A stretch of DNA of 7,722 nt. It comes from JBMNUL01 sp050946255. GTDB taxonomy: Bacteria; Actinomycetota; Coriobacteriia; Coriobacteriales; CADBOM01. The notes under the pieces were generated by a model. The model had not been told where the DNA came from. It did no database searches and saw only the letters and a program-made list of their open reading frames with translations. How positions within the stretch are numbered: the stretch's first letter is position 1; the number at the start of each line of letters is the position of its first letter. Shown here in pieces: positions 6,202-7,722 of this stretch. The DNA lies in NCBI GenBank assembly GCA_050946255.1, contig JBMNUL010000123.1, positions 1-7,722 of the forward strand. Reading direction: 5' to 3'. The translations under genes were made by a program, and so were the position numbers.

Positions 6202-6233
6202 CCGCCCGGCTCCTTCAACAGGAGACCGGGCGG
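6202..6233 (-). terminator. Probable terminator hairpin after hppA
   Basis: A 12-bp stem is formed by CCGCCCGGCTCC (6202-6213) and GGAG plus CCGGGCGG (6221-6233), with a single bulged A at 6225 and loop TTCAACA. It lies 40 bases past the hppA stop codon. The hairpin is very stable, but on the minus strand it is followed by TTCTCGTCAT, a poor T-tract. The assignment therefore rests on stem strength and position between two minus-strand genes. Confidence 0.65.
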
Positions 6234-6272
6234 AAATTCCCTAATCGATAGTTCGTGATGCGAATTCGCCAA

Positions 6273-7722
6273 CTAGATGATTGCGAACACCGGCACGAAC
6301 ACGAGGCTCACAACGGTCATGAGCTTGATGAGGATGTTCATCGAAGGACCAGAGGTGTCCTTGAACGGATCTCCCACGGTGTCGCCGACGACGGCAGCCT
6401 TGTGGGCCTCAGAGCCCTTGCCACCGTAGTTGCCACCCTCGATGTACTTCTTCGCGTTGTCCCAAGCGCCTCCGGCGTTAGCCATGAAGATAGCCATCAG
6501 GAAACCGGTGATGAGTGCACCAGCGAGAAGTCCGCAGAGCATCTGCACATCGATGAGCCCGACGATGATGGGCACGACGATGGCGATGACGCCAGGAAGG
6601 ATCATCTGATGCAGAGCGGCGTTCGTGGAAATCGCCACGCACTTCTCGGGGTCTGGGTCGGCCTTGCCCTCGAGGAGTCCTGGAATCTCGCGGAACTGGC
6701 GACGGACCTCGACGATCATCTTGTTGGCAGCCTTGGAGACTGCGCCCATCGTGAGAGCGCCGAACAGGAACACGAGCATGCCGCCGATGAAGAGCCCGGC
6801 CACGACCAGCGGGTTGGTGAGCGTGATGTCGAGGTTCATGCCAAGACCCTCGGCGGTGACCCTGAACGAGAAGAACAGGGAGAGTGCCGTGAGTCCTGCG
6901 GAACCGATTGCAAAGCCCTTGGCGATAGCAGCAGTGGTGTTTCCGACGGAGTCGAGCTTGTCGGTGCGCTCGCGGACCTCAGGAGGAAGCTCTGCCATCT
7001 CGGCAACGCCACCGGCGTTGTCGGCAACAGGACCGTAGGCATCGACGCCGACGGTGATTGCGGTGGTGGAGAGCATTCCGATTGCCGCGAGGCCGATACC
7101 ATAGACACCGAACGTCGTTGCGGTATCACCTGTCAGAGGAACCGGATAGGCAAGCAGCGCGACATTGTATGCAACGAGAATTGCAACAGCCACGATGATG
7201 ATGGGAATGACAGTGGAAAGCATTCCGGTGCCAAGTCCGGAGATGATGTTGGTGGCAGCGCCGGTTTCAGATGCCTTGGCGATCTTCTTGACCTGGCTGT
7301 ACTTGTCAGAGCAGAAGTACTCGGTGGACTTGCCGATTCCGAGTCCTGCAGCAAGGCCGATGATCACGGAGACGGCGAACCACATGGCGTTGATGTCGCC
7401 ATCGGACATGATGGTCCAGAGGTAGCAGATGATGATGACTGCGACGACCTCGATCACTGCTGCCGTATAGGTGCCCCTGTTGAGGGCATTGTGAAGCTTG
7501 CTCTCGTCCTTGGTGTTGACTACGTAGATGCCGATGATGGAAGCAATGATTCCAAGGGCAGCGATCATGAGAGGAGTGAGGATTGCCAGGGTGACATCTC
7601 CAGGATTTAGGAGGACGCCAGACATCGAAACGGCGAGAAGCATCGGGGCGAGAATGGAACCGCAGAACGACTCGTAGAGGTCGGCGCCCATGCCGGCGAC
7701 GTCTCCGACGTTGTCTCCCACG
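6273..7722 (-). CDS. hppA: Membrane-bound ion-pumping pyrophosphatase, K+-dependent type (N-terminus missing)
   Basis: This integral membrane pump hydrolyses inorganic pyrophosphate and moves H+ and/or Na+ across the cytoplasmic membrane. The reading frame runs off the right edge, and the first visible codon GTG (7721-7719) is an internal Val, not a start. Visible (numbered from that codon): the PPi/Mg-binding motif GDNVGDVAGMGADLYES (2-18), DAYGPVADNAGG (227-238), GNTTAAIAKG (260-269), the conserved WDNAKKYIE (420-428), and GDTVGDPFKDTSGP (446-459) followed by NILIKL with Lys466. Many hydrophobic membrane spans lie between. About 482 of some 680-730 residues are present. In this family Ala at the fifth position of GNTTAA, with Ala at the eighth, marks the K+-dependent class; K+-independent pumps have Lys and Thr there. 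The Glu in ADLYES is in the position used by Na+-pumping members, not shifted one helical turn as in plant-type H+ pumps. Na+ transport is thus plausible but not proven. Confidence 0.96.
   Translation of the reverse strand, partial: VGDNVGDVAGMGADLYESFCGSILAPMLLAVSMSGVLLNPGDVTLAILTPLMIAALGIIASIIGIYVVNTKDESKLHNALNRGTYTAAVIEVVAVIIICYLWTIMSDGDINAMWFAVSVIIGLAAGLGIGKSTEYFCSDKYSQVKKIAKASETGAATNIISGLGTGMLSTVIPIIIVAVAILVAYNVALLAYPVPLTGDTATTFGVYGIGLAAIGMLSTTAITVGVDAYGPVADNAGGVAEMAELPPEVRERTDKLDSVGNTTAAIAKGFAIGSAGLTALSLFFSFRVTAEGLGMNLDITLTNPLVVAGLFIGGMLVFLFGALTMGAVSKAANKMIVEVRRQFREIPGLLEGKADPDPEKCVAISTNAALHQMILPGVIAIVVPIIVGLIDVQMLCGLLAGALITGFLMAIFMANAGGAWDNAKKYIEGGNYGGKGSEAHKAAVVGDTVGDPFKDTSGPSMNILIKLMTVVSLVFVPVFAII

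Noticed and set aside
6255..7610. A 451-codon plus-strand open frame opposite hppA
   Set aside because: Its product is an improbable Asp/His/Glu-rich string with no family features. It is fully antisense to a well-conserved pump gene and arises from hppA codon bias.

Overview
The window looks like core chromosome of an anaerobic, moderately GC-rich Gram-positive bacterium. The best guess is Coriobacteriia (Actinomycetota: the Olsenella/Collinsella/Atopobium grouping), with Clostridia as the alternative. The reasons are an [FeFe]-hydrogenase maturase (HydF), a membrane pyrophosphatase of the K+-dependent type, and a primary sigma factor with a long acidic N-terminal segment whose core reads between the actinobacterial and firmicute versions. 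This placement is inference from protein flavour, not from a search.

Layout. Positions 1-558 (minus) hold the N-terminal 186 residues of UDP-glucose 4-epimerase (galE), cut by the window edge. It is divergent from hydF (761-2017, plus), a complete maturation GTPase. A single tRNA-Asn(GUU) gene follows at 2237-2312 (plus), with its own extended -10 promoter and a strong intrinsic terminator. It converges on rpoD (2435-3793, minus), whose own terminator lies head-to-head with that of the tRNA. Upstream of rpoD is a 404-base non-coding gap, then dnaG (4198-6117, minus). Beyond that is hppA (6273 to the right edge, minus), which lacks its N-terminal part.

Functionally, dnaG and rpoD form the conserved macromolecular-synthesis pair (primer synthesis for replication and housekeeping transcription initiation). 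A good sigma-70 promoter directly in front of rpoD lets it be transcribed independently of dnaG, and no convincing terminator separates the two. hppA (ion pumping driven by pyrophosphate), hydF (H2 metabolism) and galE (UDP-galactose/UDP-glucose supply) are unrelated neighbours that fit a fermentative anaerobe.

The most unusual element is not a gene. Five exact-length 25-bp imperfect tandem units lie at 3920-4044 in the dnaG-rpoD gap, with a decayed sixth copy and a 7-bp-arm inverted repeat between the array and the rpoD promoter. The unit length is not a multiple of three, and conservation is concentrated at the unit junctions. I do not recognise this repeat family. I see no mobile element, CRISPR array or defence system in the window; apart from the repeat array it is ordinary housekeeping sequence.
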